NCBI GenBank assembly: GCA_965203575.1
Contig: OZ241894.1
Span: 1,426,001-1,490,000, forward strand
Source: Aldehydirespirator sp965203575
Lineage (GTDB): Bacteria; Actinomycetota; Acidimicrobiia; Acidimicrobiales; Aldehydirespiratoraceae
Direction of reading: 5' to 3'
Length of the DNA stretch: 64,000 bases
Part shown: piece after piece, positions 33,418-41,945 of the stretch
Position numbering within the stretch: the stretch's first letter is position 1
Layout: the number at the start of each line of letters is the position of its first letter
The notes under the pieces: generated by a model
The model's database searches: none
What the model was told of the DNA's origin: nothing
What the model saw: only the letters and a program-made list of their open reading frames with translations
Program-made: the position numbers and the translations under genes

Positions 33418-34689
33418 CTCACGGGCAGTCGACTCGTAGATGGCCGCGGCCATGATCGACTGCTGCTCGGCCCGGCGCTGCCAGTAGATCCCGGCCCGCA
33501 CACCGTGCACCGCGGCGCTGGTGGGCTCGGCCGCCGCAGCCAGGTCGATCAGGTGGCACGCCACTGCGGTCTTCCCTTCCCCGGCCAGGGTCTCGGCCCG
33601 GCGGGCCAGGGCTCCAGGACCACCGGCCAGGTCGGCCAGTTCCGACGCCACCGAGGCATAGCGGGCCGGCTTGAGATTGCTGGCGACGCCGTCGTACCAG
33701 CCGCCGTAGAGCCGCCAGACGTTGCGGACCACGAACTCCGGCTCGTCATAGGTGGGCGCCAGGTAGGGGCGCCGGATCCGCTCGCCGGCCAGGCGGGCCT
33801 CGGCCAGCACGTCGTCGAGGCTTGCCCCGCGGTTCATCAAGTCGAGGGTCATCATCGTCAACTCCTCGAGCACCGACGCCGTGTCCAGCAGCACGCGACG
33901 GATCCGCTCGCGGCCGGCGATGGGCAGCCCGTGACCGGGGAGCAGCAGTTCCGCGCCGGCTTCGGCGATGTCGCGCAGTGCCGCGACCCATTGCAGCGGG
34001 TAGCGCTGCGACTTGGCCGGGTTGCCGGCGTTGGGGAAGTGCCACAGCATCAGGTCGCCGGTGACCGCCACGGCCCTCTCCGCGATCCACGCCCACAAGT
34101 GGTCGTCGGTCTCGGCCTTCACATGACGCAACTCGACTTCAAGCCCGCCCACGTCCAGTGTGATCCGGCGGTTGAACGACACATCCAGATCGGGCACCTG
34201 GAACGCCCAGCCTCCGGCCAGATCCCAGTTCGGTACCCGCCCGAACTGCCGCTGGTTGACGGACTGGTTGTAGCCGTCGGTCAGCCGGTACCGGGCCACC
34301 CGCTCCGGCAGGGCCTCGTGCCCGACCAGCAGCGGGCGCCCTCCCGGCGTGGCCAGGCCGTCAACGAGAGCGGCCGCCCCGCCGGCGTGGTCGCGATGAC
34401 CGTGGGTGAGGACGACATGGCTCACCGGTGCCCGGGTTCCGGCCCGAACCCGATCGGCCACCCGGGGCCCGAGATCGGGGACGCTCGAGTCGAACACGAC
34501 GGCGGCGGAGTCGGCCTCTATCACATGCACATGAGCAAAGGACTCGATCATGGTGACGCCGTCCCGCAGTTCGTGGCTGGCGCCCAGACCGTCGCTCGGC
34601 AGTCCCAGACCGAAGGGCCGCCCGTCGGGCTCGAACATCACGTTGTCGTCGATGGCGGCGGCCGACTTGGCCAGAATGTCGCTGGTCAT
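33373..34689 (-). CDS. MBL-fold hydrolase, alkylsulfatase (SdsA/BDS1)-like
   Basis: 438 residues. The metal-binding motif THGHRDHAGG lies near residue 85, with later ligands in VTGDLMLWHFPNAGNPAK and LLPGHGLPIAGRERI. The C-terminal half (YDEPEFVVRNVWRLYGGWYDGVASNLKPA, then a helical AVACHLIDLAAAAEPTSAAVHGVRAGIYWQRRAEQQS region) matches the dimerisation domain of the alkylsulfatase group. No signal peptide is present, unlike secreted SdsA1, so an intracellular ester or sulfate ester substrate is likely. The ATG at 34689 was chosen because upstream sequence is not family-like. It is the last gene of the long minus-strand run that begins at 43502. Confidence 0.85.
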   Translation of the reverse strand: MTSDILAKSAAAIDDNVMFEPDGRPFGLGLPSDGLGASHELRDGVTMIESFAHVHVIEADSAAVVFDSSVPDLGPRVADRVRAGTRAPVSHVVLTHGHRDHAGGAAALVDGLATPGGRPLLVGHEALPERVARYRLTDGYNQSVNQRQFGRVPNWDLAGGWAFQVPDLDVSFNRRITLDVGGLEVELRHVKAETDDHLWAWIAERAVAVTGDLMLWHFPNAGNPAKSQRYPLQWVAALRDIAEAGAELLLPGHGLPIAGRERIRRVLLDTASVLEELTMMTLDLMNRGASLDDVLAEARLAGERIRRPYLAPTYDEPEFVVRNVWRLYGGWYDGVASNLKPARYASVASELADLAGGPGALARRAETLAGEGKTAVACHLIDLAAAAEPTSAAVHGVRAGIYWQRRAEQQSIMAAAIYESTARESDERAAAGLGDVAD

Positions 34690-34733
34690 AGCCCAATGAT
34701 GGGCCATGGGCCGCTGCGATGGAGTCAGCGGCG

Positions 34734-35879
34734 TCAGAAGCGGCCGGCTATGCGGATCGACACGGCTGCGCCGGCCACCGACGAGGCGGCCACGGCCAGC
34801 CACATCGCCGGGTAGCCGGAGTGCTCGATCAGCCACCCCGTGACCAGAGGCCCCACGAACACCCCGACGTAGACGCCCATCTGCGTGATCCCGGTGGCAC
34901 TGCCGGCAGCCCGAGGGTTGGCCCGCACGATCCCGTAGTTCGTGAACACCGGCCAGATCCAGCCGCATCCGAAGGACAGCAGCATGGCGGCCACATGGGT
35001 GGCCGGCGAGCGCAGGGCCAGCCCGGCCATGCCTATCGAGCCGACCAGGGCGGTGATTCCCCCGACCCGGAACGGCTTGACCCTCATCGTGTCCGACAGC
35101 CACCCGCTCACGACTCTCATCGTGATGCCGGTGGCCGCCCCGACACTCAGGAACAGCCCGGCGGTGCCGGGTCTCAGCCCGGCGTCAACGCCGGAGCCGA
35201 CTCCCCACGCGACGAGCGATCCGGCGCTGAAGGCCAGGAACGCACCCACCGCGGCGGCCCCCAAGAGGTCCCGGGACGACGACTCCGGCTCGTCCACACG
35301 GGCCGCCGTCCGGAACACCGATGACCCGACGGCCACCCTGACCAGCACCAGCGACATCAGAGCGAACACCGCGCCGGCCACATAGGCCCAGCGCCAGCCC
35401 GCGGTGAGAGCCAGCGATGGCACCGCGAAGCCCGCCAGCAGGGTGGCCGTGGGCAGACCCGACTGCTTGATCGACACGGCCAGACCCAGCCTGGGCAGCT
35501 GAGCCTGGGCCAGAGCCAGGTTGACGGACGTCTGGTTGGCGGCGTTGGCCAGCCCGGCCAACACCAGGAAGCCGATCACCGCCAGGAACGAGCGGGCGCT
35601 GGCGGCCAGAGCCAGTTGCACCGCTATGGACACTCCGAGCGCGAGGGTCATCTGGTTGAGCGGCCCGATCCGCTGGGCCAGCCGCCCCAGCATGATCGAC
35701 CCGACCATGGCGGCCCCGAAGAACGAGCCGAGACCCCATCCGTACACCCCTTCGGAGACGCCCATCTCTGCACTCACCTGCACCGACATGGCGCCGATGA
35801 GGAATCCGGGAAGCACGGTGGACACGGTGGCCATCACCGCGGCGTTGATCACCAGGGACGGACGCGCTTCAACAGGCAA
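34734..35879 (-). CDS. MFS transporter
   Basis: 381 residues with about 12 hydrophobic segments (for example VINAAVMATVSTVLPGFLIGAM and GWRWAYVAGAVFALMSLVLV). Its architecture fits CynX/NimT-like or general MFS carriers; the substrate is unknown. The translation begins at a TTG 15 bp beyond the TesB stop. A downstream ATG (35834 area) is possible but would cut into the first helix. It is in one direction with the importer, thiolase-like and thioesterase genes, suggesting it moves a product or substrate of that pathway. Confidence 0.82.
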   Translation of the reverse strand: MPVEARPSLVINAAVMATVSTVLPGFLIGAMSVQVSAEMGVSEGVYGWGLGSFFGAAMVGSIMLGRLAQRIGPLNQMTLALGVSIAVQLALAASARSFLAVIGFLVLAGLANAANQTSVNLALAQAQLPRLGLAVSIKQSGLPTATLLAGFAVPSLALTAGWRWAYVAGAVFALMSLVLVRVAVGSSVFRTAARVDEPESSSRDLLGAAAVGAFLAFSAGSLVAWGVGSGVDAGLRPGTAGLFLSVGAATGITMRVVSGWLSDTMRVKPFRVGGITALVGSIGMAGLALRSPATHVAAMLLSFGCGWIWPVFTNYGIVRANPRAAGSATGITQMGVYVGVFVGPLVTGWLIEHSGYPAMWLAVAASSVAGAAVSIRIAGRF

Positions 35880-35894
35880 GGTGCGGAACCGTCT

Positions 35895-36722
35895 CTAGGC
35901 GCTGATGGGTCGGATCATGCACTCCTGGGCGAAGGAGGCGACCAGCGCACCGCCGGCATCGAAGGCGTGGCCCTGGCCGAAGCCCCGCGCCCGGGCCAGC
36001 GTGGGCGAGTGCTGCGCGATCAGGCACCACTCGTCGAGGCGGAACGGGCGGTGGAACCAGACGGTGTGGCTGGTCACCGCGGTGTGGAGGGTGTGGTAGG
36101 AGTCGGCCTGGCTCACGCCCTCGACCGGGAGCAGCACGGTTCCGACGATGGTCAGGTCGGTGGCGTGGGCCAGCAGCGCCTGGTGAACGGCCGGATCGTC
36201 GCCCAGGGACCGGTCCTCGACGCGGGTCCAGAAGGCGTAGCGGGGAGGAGCCGGTGCGGGGTCCCGCAGTTCGGCGCCGCCCGTCACCCTGGTCGTCCAG
36301 GGGATCATGGACATGTCCGTCGCGGCGGCCTCGTCGGGGTGGCCCACGTCGGGAGCGGGTTCCTGATGCTCGAAAGCCGACGCATGCTCCAGCACGTGCA
36401 TTGAGAGCAGGGCCGCAAAGATGGTCTTGCCTTGCTGGTTGGCTCGGATCCGGCGCAGCGCGAAGGTTCGTCCGGTCTGGGTCTCCTCCACCTCGAACTC
36501 GAGTGGATCGGTGGTCGAACCCTCCCGGGGGAACAGGCAGCTCAACGACTTGACAGCCTTTCCCTCGGCGGTGGCCGCCCCCAGAGCGACCGCTTGGGCC
36601 AATAGCTGGCCGCCGAAGATCCTCCGGTAGTCCATCTCGATGTTGGGCGCGGTCCACACGCCCGGCCGCACCGGTTGCACTTCAAGGCAGCCGAGCAAGT
36701 CGTCGAGGGTGATGACCGCCAT
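35895..36722 (-). CDS. tesB: Acyl-CoA thioesterase II
   Basis: 275 residues, a double-hotdog enzyme that hydrolyses acyl-CoA to free acid and CoA. The RIFGGQLLAQAVALGA motif near residue 35 and the C-terminal SHTVWFHRPFRLDEWCLIAQHSPTLARARGFGQGHAFDAGGALVASFAQE block are diagnostic. Its ATG shares one base with the stop of the DUF35 gene (TGATG), so they are coupled. It sits in the importer/thiolase run, where it could release CoA from a cleaved side-chain product (inference). Confidence 0.93.
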   Translation of the reverse strand: MAVITLDDLLGCLEVQPVRPGVWTAPNIEMDYRRIFGGQLLAQAVALGAATAEGKAVKSLSCLFPREGSTTDPLEFEVEETQTGRTFALRRIRANQQGKTIFAALLSMHVLEHASAFEHQEPAPDVGHPDEAAATDMSMIPWTTRVTGGAELRDPAPAPPRYAFWTRVEDRSLGDDPAVHQALLAHATDLTIVGTVLLPVEGVSQADSYHTLHTAVTSHTVWFHRPFRLDEWCLIAQHSPTLARARGFGQGHAFDAGGALVASFAQECMIRPISA

Positions 36723-37141
36723 CAGGACGTCTCGGCGGGACGGAACAGCGGAACGTGCCACTCGCCGCTCTGCTCGAACAGCACCTCGACCCGCATCCCG
36801 ATCTCGACCTCGTCGATCTCGCAGTCCACGATGTTGGTGCCGATCCGCACCGTCGGATCCTCGTCGAGTTCGACGAACGCGAAGACATAGGGCGGCGTGA
36901 ACCCCGGGATCCACTCCTTGCGGTTGATCGTGTACGCGGCGACGGTGCCGGTTCCGGCCACCGGTTCGGGGCCGACCCGGCGCGAGTGGCAGAAGGGGCA
37001 GGCCGGGCCGGGCGGGTGGACCCAGCGGGAGCATTGGCCGCACCGCTGGATCCTGAGCCGGCCGTCGGCCCCGGAACGCCAGTAGAACTCGCTCTCGGGC
37101 GAGGCCAGCACGAACCGGGGCGGGTTGTCGCCCGAAGTCAT
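36722..37141 (-). CDS. DUF35 OB-fold zinc-ribbon protein
   Basis: 139 residues. The N-terminal rubredoxin-like zinc ribbon has two CxxC pairs (RCGQCSRW and CPFCHSR) near residues 35-55. The C-terminal OB fold (GTVAAYTINRKEWIPGFTPPYVFAFVEL) follows. This family binds acyl-CoA and partners with thiolase-like enzymes, such as Ltp2-type aldolases in steroid side-chain degradation. Its partner is encoded directly upstream (43 bp). I chose the ATG at 37141 over an upstream TTG. A role as acyl-CoA-binding subunit of the thiolase-like protein is well supported by context. Confidence 0.9.
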   Translation of the reverse strand: MTSGDNPPRFVLASPESEFYWRSGADGRLRIQRCGQCSRWVHPPGPACPFCHSRRVGPEPVAGTGTVAAYTINRKEWIPGFTPPYVFAFVELDEDPTVRIGTNIVDCEIDEVEIGMRVEVLFEQSGEWHVPLFRPAETS

Positions 37142-37184
37142 GACGGCACTCTCAGGGAGCAACTCGCGCTCGTCTTGTCCCCGC

Positions 37185-38369
37185 TCACGACGGGCCCTTG
37201 GTCAGCAGCAGGCATCCGGTCTCGGGGCCGCCGCCAGCTCCGACCGCGACCACCTCGCAGTCGGGTACACCGATGTTGGCGGTGCCCCGCAGCTGCATCA
37301 CTGCCTCGTGCAGGTGGCCGAAGCCGTGCAGCCGGCCCGCGGAGAGCTGGCCGCCGGATGTGTTGAGCGGCACCGGACCGTCGGGCCCGATGTTGGCGCC
37401 GCCCTCCACGAAGGCCCCGCTCTCCCCCTTGCCGCAGAAGCCCATGGCCTCGATCCAGGCCAGGGTCAACCAGCTGAAGCCGTCGTACAGCTGGGCGGCG
37501 TCCACGTCGTCGACGGTCAACTCGGTGCGCTCCCACATCGAAGCGGCGGTGTGGCGCATCATCATCGACGTCAGGTCGTCGAACTGGTCCCAGGAAGGCC
37601 GGCCCCGGATGGCGGTCCCCATGGCGTTGACGCCGACCACGCCCGCCGGTGCGTCGGGTGTGTGGTCTCGATGCGAGACCACCACTGCTGTGGACCCGTC
37701 GCAGGGGACATCGCAGTCGTAGAGGCACAGCGGGTCGCTGACCATGCGCACGGCCAGGTAGTCGTCGATGGTCATGGGATCGGTGTAGATGGCCTTGGGG
37801 TTGGCCGCGGCGTTGGCCCGACCGTTGACCGCGATGGCGCCGAGCTGGGTGCGGGTGGTGCCGTAGTCGTGCATGTGGCGGCGGGCGTAGCAGGCGACCC
37901 AGCAGGCGGCCGAGGCCGCACCGTAGGGAATCATGAACTGGAACGGACCGGCCGAGCCGGCCATTCCGCCGCCCCCGCCGCCACCGCTGCCGGGGCGCAA
38001 CGGCCCTCCGCTGCCCTCCACCACGGTGCGGAACACCAGCACGTGGCGGGCCAGGCCGGCTGCCACCGCCAGAATCGCGTTGTGGACCGCGCCCAGCGGT
38101 CCGGCGGTCTCCACGCCCGCGCTGCGCCAGTTGAGCGACAGCCGCAGCGCCTCGTGCAGCTCAGCCCCCATAGCCCCTCCGAAGGAGCCGCCGAAGCCGG
38201 GATAGGTGGACACCCCGTCGATGTCGGCGGTGGTAAGTCCGGCGTCCTCGACGGCCCGAAGCGCAGCCTCGACGGTGAGATCGATGCCGGTGCGGTACAG
38301 CCGGCGGCCGATCTCGGACTGGGCCGCCCCGCTGATGATCGCCCGACGTTCCAGTGGCTCAGCCATCAA
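37185..38369 (-). CDS. Thiolase-like (SCP2/Ltp-type) protein lacking nucleophilic Cys
   Basis: 394 residues with the thiolase fold (AAQSEIGRR, then AALRAVEDAGLTTADIDGV). Where thiolases carry the acylated Cys, the sequence reads GVETAGPLGAVHNAI, so the Cys is missing. The C-terminal GGQLSAGRLHGFGHLHEAV retains His residues of the second active-site loop. A Gly7 run near residue 133 is odd. This pattern resembles lipid-transfer-protein aldolases that cleave beta-hydroxyacyl-CoAs, working with DUF35 subunits, and the DUF35 gene is the next gene. The ATG overlaps the LivF stop by 4 nt. A retro-aldol role is inference; other thiolase-superfamily functions are possible. Confidence 0.85.
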   Translation of the reverse strand: MMAEPLERRAIISGAAQSEIGRRLYRTGIDLTVEAALRAVEDAGLTTADIDGVSTYPGFGGSFGGAMGAELHEALRLSLNWRSAGVETAGPLGAVHNAILAVAAGLARHVLVFRTVVEGSGGPLRPGSGGGGGGGMAGSAGPFQFMIPYGAASAACWVACYARRHMHDYGTTRTQLGAIAVNGRANAAANPKAIYTDPMTIDDYLAVRMVSDPLCLYDCDVPCDGSTAVVVSHRDHTPDAPAGVVGVNAMGTAIRGRPSWDQFDDLTSMMMRHTAASMWERTELTVDDVDAAQLYDGFSWLTLAWIEAMGFCGKGESGAFVEGGANIGPDGPVPLNTSGGQLSAGRLHGFGHLHEAVMQLRGTANIGVPDCEVVAVGAGGGPETGCLLLTKGPS

Positions 38370-39094
38370 CGGCTTGCTCCCGTCTCAAAGAGGCGGGACT
38401 CCAGGACGGCTCCTGCCTCGTCCGTCGGGCCCTGCCAGGTGATCAGCCCGTGCTCGAGAACGGCAGCCCGATCACACAGCTCCAATGCGTGACCGACCTG
38501 CTGCTCGACGATCAGCAGGGCCGTCCCCGCCCCACGGATCTGCGAAAGCGTCTCGAAGACCTGGTCCACCACCATCGGCGCCAGACCGAGCGACAGCTCG
38601 TCGGCGATGAGGAGCCGGGGCGACTCCACCAGCACCCGGGCCAGCGACAGCATGCGCTGCTCGCCCCCGGACAGCGTGCCGGCCAATTGGCCGCGACGCT
38701 CGCCCAGCCGGGGGAACAGCTCGAAGGCCCGGTCCAGGGCGCCGGCCAGCCCGGCCCGGCCGAAGGCCCGCTGGAATGACAGCGCCAGATTGTCCTCCAC
38801 GCTGAGGGTGGCGAACACCGAGCGCCCCTCAGGGGCGTGCATCACCCCGGCCCGCACGAATCGCCAAGCCGACGGTGCGCCCTGTCCGGTCTCCTCGCCA
38901 TCAACGTGCACCGACCCGGCGCTGGGGACCAGCAGTCCGCTGGCCACCCGGGCCAGGGTGGTCTTGCCGGCACCGTTGGCGCCGATGAGCGCGACAGCCT
39001 CCCCGGCGCCGACGGCGAGCGACACCCCGAACAGCGCCCGGAACGGCCCGTAGCCGGCCTCCACCTCCCGCAGCTCAAGGATCGGCGCGCTCAT
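38366..39094 (-). CDS. livF: Branched-chain amino acid-type ABC ATP-binding protein LivF
   Basis: 242 residues. It is one of two cytoplasmic ATPases driving the importer. Walker A is GANGAGKTTLARV near residue 36. The ABC signature LSGGEQRMLSLARVLVESPRLLIADELSLGLAP combines the C loop with Walker B, and EQQVGHALELCDRAAVLEHG ends the core. Order and length match LivF. Start and stop overlap its neighbours by 4 nt each, so all importer genes are coupled. Confidence 0.93.
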   Translation of the reverse strand: MSAPILELREVEAGYGPFRALFGVSLAVGAGEAVALIGANGAGKTTLARVASGLLVPSAGSVHVDGEETGQGAPSAWRFVRAGVMHAPEGRSVFATLSVEDNLALSFQRAFGRAGLAGALDRAFELFPRLGERRGQLAGTLSGGEQRMLSLARVLVESPRLLIADELSLGLAPMVVDQVFETLSQIRGAGTALLIVEQQVGHALELCDRAAVLEHGLITWQGPTDEAGAVLESRLFETGASR

Positions 39095-39858
39095 GTGACC
39101 TCGAAACTACCCAGGTAGGCCCGCCTCACTGCCGGATCGGCCAGCACGTCCGCGGTTGAACCCTCGGCGATGAGAGCCCCCGAATCCAGCACGTAGGTGC
39201 GCTCGGTGAAGTCGGCCACGAGCGACACATCATGCTCCACCAGCAGCACCGCATAGCCGCGGGTGTCCTGCACGGACCGCAGCGTGGTCGCCAAGGCCCG
39301 GGTCTCGTCGCGGTCGAGGCCCGACGAGGGCTCGTCGAGCAGCAGGACCTGAGGACCGGTCATCAGCGCCCGCCCGACCTCCACCAGCCGGCTCTGCCCC
39401 AGGCTGAGCGACTCGACCGGCTTGGCGGCGAGCTCGGCGATGCCCAGCAACTCCAGCACCTCGTCGCACGCGGCGACCTCGTCGGGTGTCGGCCGGCCCC
39501 GGCCGATCAGGTCCTTCCAGAATGCGCCCGTGCCGTTGCGGATCCGCTCCGCGATCAGCAGGTGCTCGCGCACGGTGGTGTCGGCGAACAGCTCGACCCG
39601 CTGAAACGTCCGGCCCATGCCTGCACGGGCCCGGCGATGAGCGGGCCAGCCGCCGACATCGACACCATCAAGCAGAACCTGGCCGGCATCGGGCCGCAGG
39701 ATCCCGAGCAGACAGTTGAACAGGGTGGTCTTGCCCGCGCCGTTGGGGCCGATCAAACCCACTCGCTCCGCGGCCGCGACGCTCACGCTCACATCGTCAA
39801 GGGCGCGGATGCCTGCAAAGGCCACGCTCACGCCGGAAGCCTCCAGCACCCACGTCAT
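39091..39858 (-). CDS. livG: Branched-chain amino acid-type ABC ATP-binding protein LivG
   Basis: 255 residues. Walker A is GPNGAGKTTLFNCLLGI. The signature region LSLGQSRLVEVGRALMTGPQVLLLDEPSSGLD, with Gln where many have Gly-Gln-Gln, holds Walker B. VEHDVSLVADFTERTYVLDSGALIAEG is the H-loop region typical of LivG. The ATG at 39858 overlaps the permease stop by 4 nt. It forms the ATPase pair with LivF. Cargo is not decided by these subunits. Confidence 0.93.
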   Translation of the reverse strand: MTWVLEASGVSVAFAGIRALDDVSVSVAAAERVGLIGPNGAGKTTLFNCLLGILRPDAGQVLLDGVDVGGWPAHRRARAGMGRTFQRVELFADTTVREHLLIAERIRNGTGAFWKDLIGRGRPTPDEVAACDEVLELLGIAELAAKPVESLSLGQSRLVEVGRALMTGPQVLLLDEPSSGLDRDETRALATTLRSVQDTRGYAVLLVEHDVSLVADFTERTYVLDSGALIAEGSTADVLADPAVRRAYLGSFEVT

Positions 39859-41906
39859 GCTCGAGCCTCCCGGGCTTCGAGCCAGCGGTTGATGCGGGTA
39901 GCCGAGCGCCGCTTGCCGTGCTCCACCAGGCCCTCGGGATGGCGGGCGAACTGCATGGCCATGAGACCGAACAGGATCAGCCGCCAATTGCCCGAGATCG
40001 GGAACCGGCCGGGCAGCCGCTCCTCGCCCCGCACGATCCAGCCGAGCAGCTCGCCCTGGAGTATCAGCGGCTCGAACAGGGCGAAGGCTGCACCGGCGAT
40101 GATGGCCCCCTCAACTGTGCGAGCTCCGAGCGCGACCACCACCACCAGCCAGAACAACGCGACGATGGGAGCAAAGTTGAGCGCATAGTTCACATTCTGC
40201 TGATGCATCGAGAGCAGCGCTCCGCCCAACCCGGCTATCGCAGCCGACACCGCGAAGGCGACGATGCGGGCCCGAGCCGCGGAGATGCCGATCGACGCGG
40301 CGGCCACCTCGCTGCCCCGGAGGGCGGCGAGGGTGCGCCCGATGGTGCCCTCGCGCAGCTGAATCACCACCACCGACGCAACCACCAGCGCCACCACCGC
40401 CAGCACCAGGAAGGCTCGGTCGCTGGCGAAGTCGATCGGCCCGATCAGCGGGCGGGGTACCTGGGTGCCGGTGAGCAGGGCGGTGCTTCCCCCGCCCACC
40501 CAGGAGAACTTCACCATTACCGCGTCGAAGAAGAAGGCGAACGCCAGCGTCGCGATAGCGAGCCACACTCCTCCCAGTCGCAATACCGGAAGCGACAGCA
40601 GCGCTCCGACGACCGCGGCCAGCGCCGCTCCGATCAGCGCGGCCGCCAGAACCGACATGTTGAACCGGTCCGCCATCTGGAAGACGGTGAAGCCTCCGAT
40701 GGCTGCGAACGTCCCCTGGCACAGCGAGATCTGGCCGCCCATGCCGGTGATGACGGTGACCGACAGGTAGATGAGCGAGATGATCACCGCCTTCGTCACG
40801 AGGCTCATCCACAGGACGTCGGCCCGGAACCACACCACCAGCCCGACCACGGTCACGAAGAACACGCCGAACAGCCGGGTGAACAGCGTCAGCTTGGCGT
40901 GTCGTTCGAGGGCGGCCAACGCCGGCGGCGGGGGATCCACGCCAGCCAGGGGATCGGACGCCTCGCGCTGTCGGCCGACGGCGCGCCACAGCACGAGGAT
41001 GGCGAACAGCACCACGAACGGCAGCGACGGGGTGAGATTCTCCTGGAAGGGCTCCAGCCAGGTGTGATCGTCGGCCAGTCCCGGCAGGAAGGTGTTGAAC
41101 ACCGCGATGAACCACCCCAGCCCCAGCCCACCCAGCAGGGCCCGGGGCAGGCTGACGAGCAGTCCTGTGGCCGCCGCGGCCACCGCGATGATCACCAGCG
41201 TGAAGTAGTCCCCCGAGCTGAGCGAGTTGAACCGGGGCGCGATCAGCACGCCGGCCATGCCCGCGAACGTGCTCGACAGGGCCCAAGCGAACGCCGAGAC
41301 CCGGTTGGCGCTGATCCCGCTCAGCTCGGTCATCCGGGGGCTCTCCACCACCGCCCGCATGGACAGGCCCATCATCGTGAAACGGAACAGGGCGGCCAGG
41401 AGCAGCGTGCCGGCCAGCGCCACCGCCATCATGGCCAACTCGTCGCGGTTGAAGCGGTAGACCCCGAACGGGTCGTAGTACACGCCGGCGCCGTCGGGCA
41501 CGATGCCGGTTATCTGCCGACCGGCCACCGCGCTGAACCGGGCTGCCCAGTTGAAGATCTCGGGCAGCGCCACGCTGAGACCGATGGTGACGACCAGCTT
41601 CGACACCGCCGCGGCGGTGCGGAGGTGGCGGAAGATGGCTCGCTCGAGCACCAGGCCCACCAGCGGCGCCAGCACGAACACCGACACGAGCAGGGCCGCC
41701 CACTTGGGCCAGCCCCACACGCTGTGCGCCTTGAAATACATGGCGGCCGAGACGTAGGCCTGCGCGCCGAACGCCAGGTTGAACACGCCGGAGGTCTTGT
41801 AAGTAAGCACGAAGCCCAGGGCTATGAGCGCGTAGACCGCGCCGGGGGGCGTGCCCTGCAAGACGCCTCGGAAGAGGTCCTCGAAGAACCCGGACGCGAG
41901 GATCAC
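39855..41906 (-). CDS. Fused LivH-LivM ABC permease
   Basis: 683 residues, about the sum of the two usual permeases. Residues 1-305 are LivH-like (AVYALIALGFVLTYKTSGVFNLAFGAQAYVSAAMYF, later EnRVSAFAWALSSTFAGMAGVL-type helices). After a ~40-residue soluble linker, residues 345-650 are LivM-like (TVITGMGGQISLCQGTFAAIGGFTV; SEVAAASIGISAARARIVAFAVSAAIAGLGGALLS). The EAA-like loops appear in both halves. A single chain thus forms the whole membrane channel. The start is GTG. It lies between the lipoprotein and LivG genes. The natural cargo may be a lipid-like or aromatic acid rather than an amino acid, judging from neighbours. Confidence 0.93.
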   Translation of the reverse strand: MILASGFFEDLFRGVLQGTPPGAVYALIALGFVLTYKTSGVFNLAFGAQAYVSAAMYFKAHSVWGWPKWAALLVSVFVLAPLVGLVLERAIFRHLRTAAAVSKLVVTIGLSVALPEIFNWAARFSAVAGRQITGIVPDGAGVYYDPFGVYRFNRDELAMMAVALAGTLLLAALFRFTMMGLSMRAVVESPRMTELSGISANRVSAFAWALSSTFAGMAGVLIAPRFNSLSSGDYFTLVIIAVAAAATGLLVSLPRALLGGLGLGWFIAVFNTFLPGLADDHTWLEPFQENLTPSLPFVVLFAILVLWRAVGRQREASDPLAGVDPPPPALAALERHAKLTLFTRLFGVFFVTVVGLVVWFRADVLWMSLVTKAVIISLIYLSVTVITGMGGQISLCQGTFAAIGGFTVFQMADRFNMSVLAAALIGAALAAVVGALLSLPVLRLGGVWLAIATLAFAFFFDAVMVKFSWVGGGSTALLTGTQVPRPLIGPIDFASDRAFLVLAVVALVVASVVVIQLREGTIGRTLAALRGSEVAAASIGISAARARIVAFAVSAAIAGLGGALLSMHQQNVNYALNFAPIVALFWLVVVVALGARTVEGAIIAGAAFALFEPLILQGELLGWIVRGEERLPGRFPISGNWRLILFGLMAMQFARHPEGLVEHGKRRSATRINRWLEAREARA

Positions 41907-41945
41907 ACTGCGGCGGTCAAGAGCCCGAGAGCCTGCGTGACCGGG

